NCBI RefSeq assembly: GCF_016862395.1 | Contig: NZ_BOMW01000029.1 | Span: 62,001-126,000, forward strand | Direction: 5' to 3' | DNA from: Actinoplanes siamensis | GTDB taxonomy: Bacteria; Actinomycetota; Actinomycetes; Mycobacteriales; Micromonosporaceae | DNA: 64,000 bases | In this document: positions 20,260-29,003 of the stretch, piece by piece | How the letters are laid out: the number at the start of each line of letters is the position of its first letter | How positions within the stretch are numbered: the stretch's first letter is position 1 | Notes under the pieces: model-generated | The model's input: only the letters and a program-made list of their open reading frames with translations | The model's database searches: none | What the model was told of the DNA's origin: nothing | Program-made: the position numbers and the translations under genes

Positions 20260-20688
20260 ATGGGGGCCGGCGGGTGGAATTGGAACGACGCGTGGATCTT
20301 CGTCTCCGCGGTCATCGCTGAGCGCCTGGAGCGCGACCGGGCGTTGCACGCGGCGCTGCCGGTGTCCGGGGCGACGCTCGCCGACCTGCTGGCCGCTGCC
20401 GATTTCCTGCACCACAGCGTGCCCAGCCGCGACGATCTCCAGGAGTCCGTGCGCCGCCTGGCCGGCGCCGGCCTGATCACTGTCGAGGACGACATCATCG
20501 AGGTCGCCCCGGCCGGTGAGCAGCTCTGGCGGACCCGCCCGTTCAGCGGCCTGTCGTCCGCGGTGATGACCTTGCAGGCTCAGCTCAACCGGGGCGCCCA
20601 GCCGGGCTGGACCGATTGGACGCTCGACGAGGCGGCCTACACCGCCGCGGTCCGGGAGTACAGCTTGCGGCTCGCCGACGGCCGCTGA
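20260..20688 (+). CDS. Hypothetical protein with winged-helix look
   Basis: A 142-residue protein, not assigned to a family. It opens with GGWNWNDAWIFVSAVIAERLERDRAL and contains a helix-turn-helix-like stretch (ADLLAAADFLHHSVPSRDDLQESVRRLAGAGLITVEDDIIEVAPAG) that resembles a winged helix with a wing. It ends in an Arg-rich helix. ATG 20260 is chosen; an ATG further upstream at 20203 opens the same frame but adds poorly coding sequence. It converges on hisF. Confidence 0.6.
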   Translation: MGAGGWNWNDAWIFVSAVIAERLERDRALHAALPVSGATLADLLAAADFLHHSVPSRDDLQESVRRLAGAGLITVEDDIIEVAPAGEQLWRTRPFSGLSSAVMTLQAQLNRGAQPGWTDWTLDEAAYTAAVREYSLRLADGR

Positions 20689-20702
20689 TCAATTCGACTT
20701 CC

Positions 20703-20774
20703 CGCTTCGGTACGGGCGTGAGCACGCTCGCCACCCGATCGCCGGGGACGTGGGGCTCCGCTCGTACCGAAGCG
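20703..20774. terminator. Bidirectional terminator between the hypothetical gene and hisF
   Basis: CGCTTCGGTACG (20703-20714) and CGTACCGAAGCG (20763-20774) are perfect 12-bp complements around a 48-nt loop that holds its own GCGTG-AG-CACGC hairpin. It lies between two converging stop codons. Confidence 0.65.
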
Positions 20775-20782
20775 ATCGATTT

Positions 20783-21544
20783 TCAGCGGACCGGGCTTCC
20801 AGCGGCCCGCAAGCTTTCCTTGACCTGGCCGATCGTCAGCTCGCCGAAGTGGAAGACGCTCGCGGCGAGCACCGCGTCCGCCCCCGCCTCGACCGCCGGC
20901 GGGAAGTGTTCGACCGCGCCGGCGCCCCCACTGGCGATCACCGGAATGCCCACGACGGCCCGCACCGCGCGGATCAGCTCCAGATCGAAACCGGCCTTGG
21001 TGCCGTCGGCATCCATCGAGTTCAGCAGGATCTCCCCGGCGCCCAGGCCGGCCACCCGGGCGGCCCACTCCACCGCGTCCAGCCCGGCGCTGCGCCGTCC
21101 GCCGTGCGTGGTGACCTCCCACCCGGACGGCTGTCCCGCGGCCCGCCGCACGTCCAGCGAGAGGACCAGCACCTGGTTGCCGAACCGTTCCGCGATCTCA
21201 CTGATCAGTTCCGGCCGGTTGATCGCCGCGGTGTTCACCCCGACCTTATCCGCGCCGGCCCGCAGCAGCACGTCCACATCGGTCACCGAGCGGACCCCGC
21301 CGCCCACGGTGAGCGGGATGAAGACCGTCTCGGCGGTGCGGCGCACCACGTCCAGCATGGTGCCGCGGTCGTCGGAGGAGGCGGTCACGTCGAGGAACGT
21401 CAGCTCGTCGGCGCCAGCCGCGTCGTAGGCCGCGGCCAGCTCGACCGGATCGCCGGCATCCCGCAGGTCGACGAAGTTGACCCCCTTCACCACCCGTCCG
21501 GCGTCCACGTCCAGGCAGGGGATAACACGCACCGCGACCGTCAT
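20783..21544 (-). CDS. hisF: Imidazole glycerol phosphate synthase, cyclase subunit
   Basis: TIM-barrel partner of HisH that makes imidazole glycerol phosphate and AICAR. 253 residues: [32 protein letters not shown] with catalytic Asp near 12, [40 protein letters not shown] with the second Asp, [21 protein letters not shown] and [15 protein letters not shown] start. It is separated from the main his operon and on the opposite strand. Confidence 0.96.
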   Translation of the reverse strand: MTVAVRVIPCLDVDAGRVVKGVNFVDLRDAGDPVELAAAYDAAGADELTFLDVTASSDDRGTMLDVVRRTAETVFIPLTVGGGVRSVTDVDVLLRAGADKVGVNTAAINRPELISEIAERFGNQVLVLSLDVRRAAGQPSGWEVTTHGGRRSAGLDAVEWAARVAGLGAGEILLNSMDADGTKAGFDLELIRAVRAVVGIPVIASGGAGAVEHFPPAVEAGADAVLAASVFHFGELTIGQVKESLRAAGSPVR

Positions 21545-21575
21545 GCCCCCACCCTAACCAGCCGCGGTTCGCGCA

Positions 21576-21671
21576 CGGCCGGGACCTGACCGGGCCCAGC
21601 AGCACGCCGCCGATCACCAGCACGCCGCCGGCCAGGTCGACCGCGTGCACCGGCTCGCCCAGGGCCGGCGC
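21576..21671 (-). pseudogene. Possible remnant of an EamA/DMT transporter C-terminus
   Basis: Read on the minus strand, this stretch gives APALGEPVHAVDLAGGVLVI then GGVLLGPVRSRP. That is the typical last helix of EamA drug/metabolite transporters (LGEP, then a Gly-rich hydrophobic helix). No other transporter helices precede it and no complete gene is open here, so a decayed gene is the simplest reading. The rest of the 307-base gap between hisF and the acyl-CoA synthetase gene (21545-21851) holds nothing I recognise. Confidence 0.5.
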
Positions 21672-21851
21672 CCGCCGCCACGGCGACGGCCGGGACGATG
21701 TCACGCCGCCTGATGGGACCGGCCTCGCCGGTGCCGACCGTTGAACACCAGCGAAATCATCCGCGCCGTCGATGCGGCCCGGCCTGATGGCCGTTGGTCC
21801 GGACGCTGCCCGTCGCGGGCGGGCCGGAAGCGGCCCGCCCGCCGGAACGGA

Positions 21852-23675
21852 TCAGATCTGGGCGAGCGAGCCCGCGTACATCTTCTCGATGTACTCGGCG
21901 AAGTTCGTCTCCACGCTGCGCCGCTTGATCTTCATGGACGGCGTGATCTCACCGGCCTCGATGCTCAGGTCGCGCGGCAGGATGGTGAACTTCTTGACCG
22001 TCTCCCAGCGGTTGAGCTTGCTGTTCAGCTCGGCGAGGTAGCCCTCGACCAGCTGGTGCGTCTCCGGTGCGGCGACGATCTCGGCGTAGCTCCTGCCGGC
22101 CAGCGGGCCGCCCGCGGCCCAGCCGGTGATCGCCTCCTCGTCCAGCGTGATCAGCATGGTGACGAAGTTGCGGGACTGGCCCACCACTATCGCCTGCGAG
22201 GTGTACGGGCACACCGCCTTGAACGCGCCCTCGATCGCCGACGGCGCGACGAACTTGCCGCCGGACGTCTTGACCAGGTCCTTCTTGCGGTCCGTGATCT
22301 TCAGGAAGCCGTCCGCGTCGAGCTCGCCGATGTCGCCGGTGCGCAGGAAGCCGTCCTCGGTGAACGCCTCCCGGGTGGCCTCCGGCAGGTTGTGGTAGCC
22401 CCGCATCACCGGCGCGCCGCGCATCAGCACCTCGCCGTCGGTGTCGATGCGCACCTCCAGGTCGCCGATCGCCTCGCCGACCGTGCCGATCCTCAGGCGG
22501 CCGCGACGGTTCACGAAGTTCGCCGCGGAGGCCTCGGTCATCCCGTAGCCCTCCAGGATCGGCAGGTTCGCCGCGGCGAAGAACTCGGCGATGTCCCGGC
22601 TCAGCGCGGCCGAGCCGCTGACCAGCACGCGCAGCCGGCCGCCCAGGCGGTCCTGCAGCTTCTTGAAGACCAGGCGCTCGGCCACCGCGTACTGCGCCGC
22701 GAGCACCGCGCCGACCGGCTTGCCGGCCTGCTCCAGCGCGACCTTGCGCTTGCCGGTGGCGACCGCCCAGGTGAAGATCTTCGGCTTCAGGCCGCCGCCG
22801 GACAGGCCACTGGTGACTGTCTTGTTGTAGACCTTCTCGAAGATGCGCGGCGCGGCGCACATCAGCGTGGGGCGGATCAGCGAGAGCTTGTCGACCAGCT
22901 TGTCGACCCGGCCGTCGACATAGGTCGGGACGCCGACGTGCAGGATGCCGCAGAGCAGCGTCTTGCCGAACGCGTGCGACATCGGCAGCCACAGGTAGTG
23001 CAGATCCTCCGGGGAGAACAGGCCCAGGTGGTCCTGCGCGACGCCCTCCCAGGTCCAGCCGCGGTGCAGCAGCTCCACGCCCTTGGGCCGGCCGGTGGTG
23101 CCGGACGTGTAGATCAGGGTGGCCACGTGCTCCGGGGTGAGCTGGGCGACCACCTCGTCGATCAGTCCCGGCTCGCGCCGCAGCGCGGCGGCGCCCAGCT
23201 CCTCCAGGTCGGCCAGGGTGATCTGCGGCGGGCTGGCGCCGGCATCGGCCGGGCCCTCGATCAGCACGACCTTGGTCACCGAGGTCTCCGCCCCGGCGAT
23301 CTTCAGCGCCTGCTTCGGGTTCTCCGCGATCAGCACCTTGGACCCGGAGTCGGCCACGATGAACGTGGTGTCCTCCGGCTCGGTGGTCGGGTAGACGGTG
23401 GTGGCCGCCGCGCCTGCCACGTTGATGCCGAGGTCGGCGAGGATCCACTCCAGGCGGGTGCCGGAGAGGATGGCGACCCGGTCCTCCAGGCCGACGCCCA
23501 GCTCCCGCAGCCCGGCCGCGATCGCCTTGCTGCGCTCGCCCACCTGCCGCCAGGTCAGCCAGTCCATGCCGGTGTCGTCGGCGTCCGGCCCGGCGAACGC
23601 CCGCGCGTCAGGTGTCTTGGCCACGCGCTGGAAGAGCATGTCCGGGATCGACCGGTAGGGAACCTCGAGAGCCAT
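21852..23675 (-). CDS. Long-chain fatty acyl-CoA synthetase
   Basis: AMP-forming ligase that activates fatty acids to acyl-CoA. 607 residues: P-loop-like LIYTSGTTGRPKGVELLHRG near 187, LPMSHAFGKTL, GGRLRVLVSGSAALSRDIAEFF, LEGYGMTEASAANFVNRRG, LRTGDIGELDADGFLKITDRKKDLVKTSGGKFV with the adenylate-binding Asp and linker, and TPSMKIKRRSV with the C-terminal catalytic Lys region. ATG 23675 is preferred because AAGGCGG lies upstream; the frame open further upstream shows no similarity. Close to the FadD15-like group of actinomycetes, which do not need a partner. Confidence 0.93.
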   Translation of the reverse strand: MALEVPYRSIPDMLFQRVAKTPDARAFAGPDADDTGMDWLTWRQVGERSKAIAAGLRELGVGLEDRVAILSGTRLEWILADLGINVAGAAATTVYPTTEPEDTTFIVADSGSKVLIAENPKQALKIAGAETSVTKVVLIEGPADAGASPPQITLADLEELGAAALRREPGLIDEVVAQLTPEHVATLIYTSGTTGRPKGVELLHRGWTWEGVAQDHLGLFSPEDLHYLWLPMSHAFGKTLLCGILHVGVPTYVDGRVDKLVDKLSLIRPTLMCAAPRIFEKVYNKTVTSGLSGGGLKPKIFTWAVATGKRKVALEQAGKPVGAVLAAQYAVAERLVFKKLQDRLGGRLRVLVSGSAALSRDIAEFFAAANLPILEGYGMTEASAANFVNRRGRLRIGTVGEAIGDLEVRIDTDGEVLMRGAPVMRGYHNLPEATREAFTEDGFLRTGDIGELDADGFLKITDRKKDLVKTSGGKFVAPSAIEGAFKAVCPYTSQAIVVGQSRNFVTMLITLDEEAITGWAAGGPLAGRSYAEIVAAPETHQLVEGYLAELNSKLNRWETVKKFTILPRDLSIEAGEITPSMKIKRRSVETNFAEYIEKMYAGSLAQI

Positions 23676-23801
23676 CAGGCGCCGCCTTAAAACCTGAACG
23701 GGGAGACGTAACGTCATTGTTACCGCAGGGTAATGCGAGGTCGACGACACGGCTAGAGCGCCCCGGTAACTGGCGCCAATCCTAGTCGTTACCGTGGCCG
23801 G
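23676..23801. promoter_or_regulatory. Divergent promoter region, acyl-CoA synthetase and PfkB genes
   Basis: A 126-base gap with unusually AT-rich pieces for this genome (GTAACGTCATTGTTACCGC near 23707-23725). GTAAC and GTTAC there flank eight bases, a possible palindromic site. It must serve both divergent genes. Confidence 0.4.
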
Positions 23802-24692
23802 ATGGCTTTCCTGGTGATCGGCGGTACCGGCATCGACACCGTGGTCCCGGTGGCCGGTCTGCCGGTGCTCGGGGCCGACTCGGCACGCCCGCGCGGGCCG
23901 ATCGAGGACCATGTCTCGCACACCGGCGCGTGTGTGGCCCTGGGACTGCGCGCGCTGGGCGAGTCGGTGCAGGTCATCGACACGATCGGGGACGACGGGC
24001 CGGGGCGGCGGGTGGCCGCGGCGTTCCGTGACTGGGAAATCCCGCTGCGCACGGCGCCGGCCCCGGCCGGGACCCGCCGGGCGGTCAACCTGATGAGCCC
24101 GGACGGCCGGCGGCTCTCGCTCTACGACGGCCGGGACGTCCCCGGCTACCGGTTGCCGGAGGAGCTCTACCGGCCGCTGCCCGCGGGGGTACGGCACGTG
24201 CACGTCACGATCATGGACTGGGCCCGGCATCTGCTGCCGTCGCTGCGGGCGGCCGGGGTGACCGTGTCGACAGATCTGCACGACTGGGACGGGCGGAACC
24301 CGTACCACCGGGATTTCGCGCTCGGCGCGGATCTGGTCTTCGTCAGCGGGGTGAACCTGGGGCGTCTCCCCGGCGGCGGGGTCGGTCTCGGACATCCGGG
24401 ACTGCCGGCGGAGAAGGTCGTCGTCACCCACGGCGCCGGCGGGGCGGATCTGATCACCCGGGACGGCGTCCTGCACCGCGACGCGGCCGACCCCGGCGCG
24501 CCCATCGTGGACACCAACGGCGCCGGGGACGCGTTCGCCGCCGCCTTCCTGGCCGGGTGGGCAGCGGGGAAGGGCGACGGCGAATGCCTCGAGGACGCGA
24601 CGATCGCCGGAGCGTACGCCTGCACCCGGACGGTGGGGCCGGACGCCTTCATCACGGCGGCCGAGCTGGCCCGCAGGCGAGGGTCAGAGTAG
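23802..24692 (+). CDS. PfkB-family sugar kinase
   Basis: Ribokinase-like kinase, 296 residues. Seen: the N-terminal FLVIGGTGIDTVVPV, a Gly-rich HTGACVALGLRALGESVQVIDTIGDDGPGRRVAAAF segment typical of the family, VVVTHGAGGADLI, and the catalytic signature DTNGAGDAFAAAFLAGW with the anion hole and base Asp near 246. The usual signature is DTTGAGD; here the third residue is Asn. The substrate cannot be named from sequence. ATG start, no strong ribosome site, so it may be leaderless. Confidence 0.9.
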   Translation: MAFLVIGGTGIDTVVPVAGLPVLGADSARPRGPIEDHVSHTGACVALGLRALGESVQVIDTIGDDGPGRRVAAAFRDWEIPLRTAPAPAGTRRAVNLMSPDGRRLSLYDGRDVPGYRLPEELYRPLPAGVRHVHVTIMDWARHLLPSLRAAGVTVSTDLHDWDGRNPYHRDFALGADLVFVSGVNLGRLPGGGVGLGHPGLPAEKVVVTHGAGGADLITRDGVLHRDAADPGAPIVDTNGAGDAFAAAFLAGWAAGKGDGECLEDATIAGAYACTRTVGPDAFITAAELARRRGSE

Positions 24693-24788
24693 CGAGACGA
24701 GCAGCGAGACGTCCGATCCGCCGGCCGCCGGCCCGGCCACGCCGGCCACCACGACCAGCAACGACATCGTCCAATATCTGATCTTCAT
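24684..24788 (-). CDS. Putative 34-residue hydrophobic peptide
   Basis: Begins MKIRYWTMSLLVVVAGVAG and ends GGSDVSLLVSLL. It looks like a signal or membrane peptide with two hydrophobic patches. A strong AGGGGG lies seven bases before the ATG. It overlaps the PfkB stop tail to tail by nine bases and lies downstream of the APC permease gene on the same strand. Too short for a family call. The remaining sequence up to 25032 shows no gene. Confidence 0.45.
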   Translation of the reverse strand: MKIRYWTMSLLVVVAGVAGPAAGGSDVSLLVSLL

Positions 24789-25032
24789 GCCGAATCCCCC
24801 TGGTGTCGAGTGCTGTGCCGAGCGTAAGTGCGGGGTCGCTGCCGGCGCGCATCTCGGATTGCCCATACCGTCGAGACGCGGACCTGGTGATCGAGGACAG
24901 GACCACCGTGGCGGTGTACCGGGCGCTGTGGGCCGCCAGCGCGGACGGCCGCCGGGCCGCCGGCCACCGGCTGCCGGCCCGGCCAGGTGCTCGCCACCGG
25001 CCCGGGCGTCTCCGGGGCGGCGTGGCCGGGGC

Positions 25033-26343
25033 CTAGCTCTCGACTGGCTGCCCCGCTACGGCGGGGACCGCCCCGGTCGGGTCCTCGGCTCCGGCGCGGC
25101 CGACCCGTCCCGGATCGGCGAGGGCCTGGCGGCGCCGCGCGAGTCTCTCCGAGCCCAGCTGGTAGATCAGCGCGCCACCGGCGAACCCGAGGCTCAGCAG
25201 CGCAGGCCACCCGTTCAGCCAGAGCAGCCCGCACACCGCCACGAACGCGACTCCGGCCACCACCCGCGACCAGCCGCGCGGCAGCAACCGCAGCGCCGCC
25301 GCCGTGCCCAGCACGTAGACCAGCGTGAAGCACCCGGTCACCAGCAGCGCCGAGGTGCGCAGCGCGAGCGGCAGCAGCGTGCAGCCGATGCTGGTCACGA
25401 AGAGGAAGGTCAGGGAGCGGCGCCGGTCCCCGAACACCCGGGCCGGCAGCGCGCCGTCCCGGGCCAGAGCCACCCCCAGCCGGCTCGCCCCGGCGTAGTA
25501 CGCGTTCACCGCGCCCAGCGTCAGCACCACCGCCACCACAGCGGTCACCGCCCGGACCGGCCCGCCCACCCCGATCGCCAGCAGGTCGGCCAGCGGCGCC
25601 CGGCTGCCGGCCAGCGCCGGCCCCAGCGCGAGCACGCTGACCGCGGCCACCGCCAGGTAGAGCACGCCCACCACGGCCACCGCGATCAGCGTGGCCCGCG
25701 GCACGTCCCGGCGCGGGTCGCGGTACTCCGCGGACAGCGAGGAGAGCGCCTCCCAGCCGGCGAAGCCCCAGACCAGGATGGCCGCCGCGGCGCCCACCCC
25801 GGACCAGCCGTGCGGGGCGAACGGGGTCAGGTTCGCCCGGTCCAGATGCGGCAGCGCGGCCAGCACGGTGACCACCAGCAGCGTGGCCAGGGTGGCGGTG
25901 AGCACCAGCTGGACCCGGCCGGAGACCCGCAGGCCGAACCAGTTCATCGCGTACGCCGTGGCCGTCACGCCGAGGAAGGTGAGCAGCTCGGCGGTCCGGC
26001 CGCCGCCGAGCGCGCCGGCCACGTACCCGCCGGTGAAGGAGACGGCGACCGGCGCGCCCAGCGGCACCGCGAAGTAGAAGCACCAGCCCACGGCGGCGGA
26101 GACCCGCCGGCCGAAGGCCATCCCGGTGTACGTCGCCACCCCGCCCCCGTCCGGGTAGCGCGCGCCGAGCGCGGCGAACGTCCAGGCCAGCGGCGCGGAG
26201 AGCAGGATCAGGGCGAGCCAGGCGAGCATCGACGCGGGGCCGGCGGCCTCGGCGGCCAGGGCCGGCATGGAGATCAGGCCGGTGCCCAGGACGGCGCCGA
26301 TGGAGAGCGCGGCGCCCTGGGACACCGTGAGTCGGGCGGTCAT
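25033..26343 (-). CDS. APC-family amino acid permease
   Basis: Secondary transporter of the amino acid-polyamine-organocation superfamily with about 12 hydrophobic helices over 436 residues. Helix 1 holds the substrate loop GAVLGTGLISMPALAAEAAGPAS (GxG motif). Also seen: LILLSAPLAWTFAALGARYPDGGGVATY and a helix 6 part GFAGWEALSSLSAEYRDPRRDVPRAT. The C-terminal 30 residues are hydrophilic. Substrate unknown. ATG start. A set of ATTGGCC motifs directly upstream may be its operator. Confidence 0.88.
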   Translation of the reverse strand: MTARLTVSQGAALSIGAVLGTGLISMPALAAEAAGPASMLAWLALILLSAPLAWTFAALGARYPDGGGVATYTGMAFGRRVSAAVGWCFYFAVPLGAPVAVSFTGGYVAGALGGGRTAELLTFLGVTATAYAMNWFGLRVSGRVQLVLTATLATLLVVTVLAALPHLDRANLTPFAPHGWSGVGAAAAILVWGFAGWEALSSLSAEYRDPRRDVPRATLIAVAVVGVLYLAVAAVSVLALGPALAGSRAPLADLLAIGVGGPVRAVTAVVAVVLTLGAVNAYYAGASRLGVALARDGALPARVFGDRRRSLTFLFVTSIGCTLLPLALRTSALLVTGCFTLVYVLGTAAALRLLPRGWSRVVAGVAFVAVCGLLWLNGWPALLSLGFAGGALIYQLGSERLARRRQALADPGRVGRAGAEDPTGAVPAVAGQPVES

Positions 26344-26362
26344 GCGACGAACCTAGATCGCG

Positions 26363-26411
26363 ATTGGCCCTCGTGTCGTGGCCAATTCGGTGTGACCGGC
26401 ACGGGCCAATC
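26363..26411. promoter_or_regulatory. ATTGGCC repeats upstream of the APC permease
   Basis: ATTGGCC (26363-26369) and GGCCAAT (26380-26386) form an inverted repeat with a 10-base spacer. A further GGCCAAT lies at 26404-26410, 24 bases downstream in the same direction. The cluster starts 20 bases upstream of the permease start codon. Regulator unknown. Confidence 0.45.
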
Positions 26412-26414
26412 GGT

Positions 26415-27041
26415 TCACCAGCCGAGCTTGGCCCGGCGCAGCCGATCGCCGATCGCCGGGTCGCCGTCGATCGCGACCCGGGCGGCCCGCTGCCGCCCGG
26501 AGAAGAACAGTGCCAGCTCCCCGGCGTCCCCGGTGACCCGGACCCGCGGCGCCGGCCCGGTGCGCACCGGCGGGAAGCCCTCCGCGACCACCTCGGCCGG
26601 CACGCCCAGCCGGCGCAGCGCGACCCGGGCGGCCAGCTTGACGCCGCGCCAGAGCGCGGCCTGGTGTCCGGCCGGCAGCGGGCGCGGCTCCCACCCCGGG
26701 GCGGCCCGGCGCACGTCCTCGTGGTGGACGAAGAACTCCAGCGTGTTGGCGAGCCCGTCGGTGAGCGGGTTGCTGACCGGGCTCCACACCGGTGGGTTGC
26801 GTACCTCGCCGACCAGCTCCGGGTACGGCAACGCGGCCGTGGACCGGCGCACCCGCTCGCCGTACGGCCGCAGGGCGGGGATCAGCATCCCGGCCGAGGC
26901 GTCCGGCCGGCGGTCCCGCACCACGAGATGAGCGGCCAGGTCCCGGGTGGTCCAGCCGGCGCACAGCGTCGGCGCGTCCGGGCCCTCGCCGAGCAGCAGG
27001 TCGGCGAGCAGCCGGCGGTCCTGCCGGGCGTAGTCGTTCAT
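26415..27041 (-). CDS. TIGR03085-type metal-binding protein (MDMPI/DinB-like)
   Basis: A 208-residue actinobacterial protein of the maleylpyruvate isomerase N-domain type, function unknown. It starts NDYARQDRRLLADLLLGEGPDAPTLCAGWTTRDLAAHLVVRDRRPDA, the typical opening with the metal-binding His in the first helix pair. LANTLEFFVHHEDVRRA supplies the second His-His-Glu-Asp motif. ATG 27041 is chosen because family members begin at this point; a frame open to 27086 adds an unlike N-terminus. It is divergent from the ABC exporter genes. Confidence 0.85.
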   Translation of the reverse strand: MNDYARQDRRLLADLLLGEGPDAPTLCAGWTTRDLAAHLVVRDRRPDASAGMLIPALRPYGERVRRSTAALPYPELVGEVRNPPVWSPVSNPLTDGLANTLEFFVHHEDVRRAAPGWEPRPLPAGHQAALWRGVKLAARVALRRLGVPAEVVAEGFPPVRTGPAPRVRVTGDAGELALFFSGRQRAARVAIDGDPAIGDRLRRAKLGW

Positions 27042-27178
27042 CGCCCGATGGTATGCGCGTGCGCGGTCCGGTGTAATCGTCGCCACAGGGCAAAGACTGG
27101 GGCTGGTGGCGGCTCGTTCGGCAGGATGGGATCGGTAAGGCCGGAACCCCCGGTGAATGCTTACCAGTCAGGTAGGAA

Positions 27179-28954
27179 ATGAGCAGCAGCAGGGCCAGCC
27201 GTGACGTGCTGGGGCGGGGTCTGCGGGTGCTCGGGCACGCCATCCGCACCGAGCCACGGCTCTTCACCATCGGCACGATCGGCAGCAGTCTCTTCGGCCT
27301 GCTGATCATCGCCAACTCGTACGTGGTGGGCTGGGTGATCGGCGACATCGTGGTGCCCGCGCTCGCCGCGCGCCGCGCGAGCACCCGCGAGCTCGCCCTG
27401 GTCGCCACGGTCTTCCTGGGCCTCAGCGGCCTGCGCGTGGCCAGCATCTTCGGCCGCCGGCTGGGCGCCGGCTACATGCAGTTCCGGCTGCAGGCGCGCT
27501 ATCGCGCCGCGGTCACCCGGCGCTACCTCGCGCTGCCGCCGGCCTGGCACCAGCGGCACGCCACCGGCACACTGCTGTCCAACGCGAACTCGGACGTCGA
27601 GGCGGCGTGGGGGCCGATCGCCCCGCTGCCGTTCGCGGTCGGCACCGTGGTGATGCTGATCGGCGCGCTGATCTCGCTGTTCGCCACCGACTGGGTGCTC
27701 GCGCTGGTCGGCGCCACGCTGTTCCCCGCCCTGTTCGGGCTCAACCTGGTCTACTCGCGCCGGATGTCGCCGCGGCAGATTCGGGCGCAGCAGACCCGGG
27801 CCAAGGTGAGCGCGGTCGCGCACGAGAGCTTCGACGGCGCGCTGGTGGTCAAGACGATGGGCCGGGAGGCCGACGAGTCGCGCCGCTTCGGTGTCTTCGT
27901 CGACGAGCTGCGCGACGCGCTGATCTCGGTGGGCCGGCTGCGCGGCCTGTTCGACCCGCTGATGGACAGCCTGCCCAGCCTCGGCACCCTGGCCGTGCTG
28001 CTGCTCGGCGCCTGGCGCCTGCAGACCGGCGCGATCGGCGTGGCCGACCTGGTCAGCGTCGCCTTCCTGTTCACCGTGCTGGCGTTTCCGGTGCGCGCGA
28101 TCGGCTGGGTGGTCGCCGAGCTGCCGCGCAGCGTGGCCGGCTGGGACCGGGTGCAGGCGGTGCTCGGGGCCGAGGGCGATCTGATCTACGGTGCCGGTTC
28201 GCTGCCCGGTGCGGGCCCGGCCGAGTTGCGGTTCGAGCGGGTGACCTTCCGGTACGCCGATGGCCCGCCGGTGCTGCACGACGTCAGTTTCACGGTGCCG
28301 GCCGGCCGGACGGTCGCCCTGGTCGGCGCGACCGGCTCGGGCAAGTCGACGATCGCGTCGCTCGCCGTGCGCCTGGTCGACCCGGAGTCCGGCACGGTCG
28401 GCATCGACGGCGTGAAACTGCCCGACCTGGCGCTCCCCGCGCTCGCCTCGGCGACCGCCCTGGTCCCGCAGATCCCGTTCGTCTTCGACGACACGGTCCG
28501 CGGCAACATCGCCCTGGACCGGCCGGCGGTCACCGACGGCGCGGTGCGCGGCGCGCTCGCGCTGGCCCAGGCCGAGCGGTTCGTCGCCGGCCTGCCGGAG
28601 GGACTGGACACGCCGGTCGGCGAGCGCGGCACCTCGCTCTCCGGCGGCCAGCGGCAGCGGCTCACGCTGGCCCGCGCGCTGGCCGGCAAGCCGCGGCTGC
28701 TGGTGCTCGACGACGCCACCAGCGCTGTCGACCCGCGGGTGGAGGCGGCCATCCTGGGCGCGCTGCGCGGCGCGGACGCGGGGGCGTCGATCCTGGTGGT
28801 GGCGTACCGGCGGGCCACCATCGCGCTCGCCGACCAGGTCGTCTACCTGGAGCGCGGGCGGGTGGTGGCGACCGGCACCCACGCCGAGCTGATGACCTTC
28901 CACAAGGGCTACCAGGAGCTGGTCACGGCGTACGAGAAGGCGGAGAACCAGTGA
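27179..28954 (+). CDS. ABC exporter half-transporter, degenerate-ATPase subunit
   Basis: A six-helix membrane domain (about 1-325) fused to an ATPase domain, 591 residues. Walker A is GATGSGKST (about 382), Q-loop LVPQIPFVFDD, signature LSGGQRQR (about 487). Walker B is LLVLDDATSAVD (about 507), with Asp where the catalytic Glu normally stands, and the switch His is Tyr (VVAYRRAT, about 541). The subunit is therefore probably unable to hydrolyse ATP at its own site and should pair with the next gene product. ATG start after GGTAGGAA. Substrate unknown; lipids or drugs are the usual cargo of this class. Confidence 0.92.
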   Translation: MSSSRASRDVLGRGLRVLGHAIRTEPRLFTIGTIGSSLFGLLIIANSYVVGWVIGDIVVPALAARRASTRELALVATVFLGLSGLRVASIFGRRLGAGYMQFRLQARYRAAVTRRYLALPPAWHQRHATGTLLSNANSDVEAAWGPIAPLPFAVGTVVMLIGALISLFATDWVLALVGATLFPALFGLNLVYSRRMSPRQIRAQQTRAKVSAVAHESFDGALVVKTMGREADESRRFGVFVDELRDALISVGRLRGLFDPLMDSLPSLGTLAVLLLGAWRLQTGAIGVADLVSVAFLFTVLAFPVRAIGWVVAELPRSVAGWDRVQAVLGAEGDLIYGAGSLPGAGPAELRFERVTFRYADGPPVLHDVSFTVPAGRTVALVGATGSGKSTIASLAVRLVDPESGTVGIDGVKLPDLALPALASATALVPQIPFVFDDTVRGNIALDRPAVTDGAVRGALALAQAERFVAGLPEGLDTPVGERGTSLSGGQRQRLTLARALAGKPRLLVLDDATSAVDPRVEAAILGALRGADAGASILVVAYRRATIALADQVVYLERGRVVATGTHAELMTFHKGYQELVTAYEKAENQ

Positions 28955-29003
28955 GCTCGGTGCCCGGCGCGCGCCGGCGCCGGAGCGAAGCGGAGGTGGC
29001 GGC

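Noticed and set aside
24803..25036. Small plus-strand protein between the peptide and the APC gene
   Set aside because: No ribosome site, no similarity, and composition like the background.
27162..27174. Palindrome TACC-N5-GGTA in front of the ABC exporter as a TetR site
   Set aside because: Four-base arms are too short to separate from chance, and no regulator gene is adjacent.
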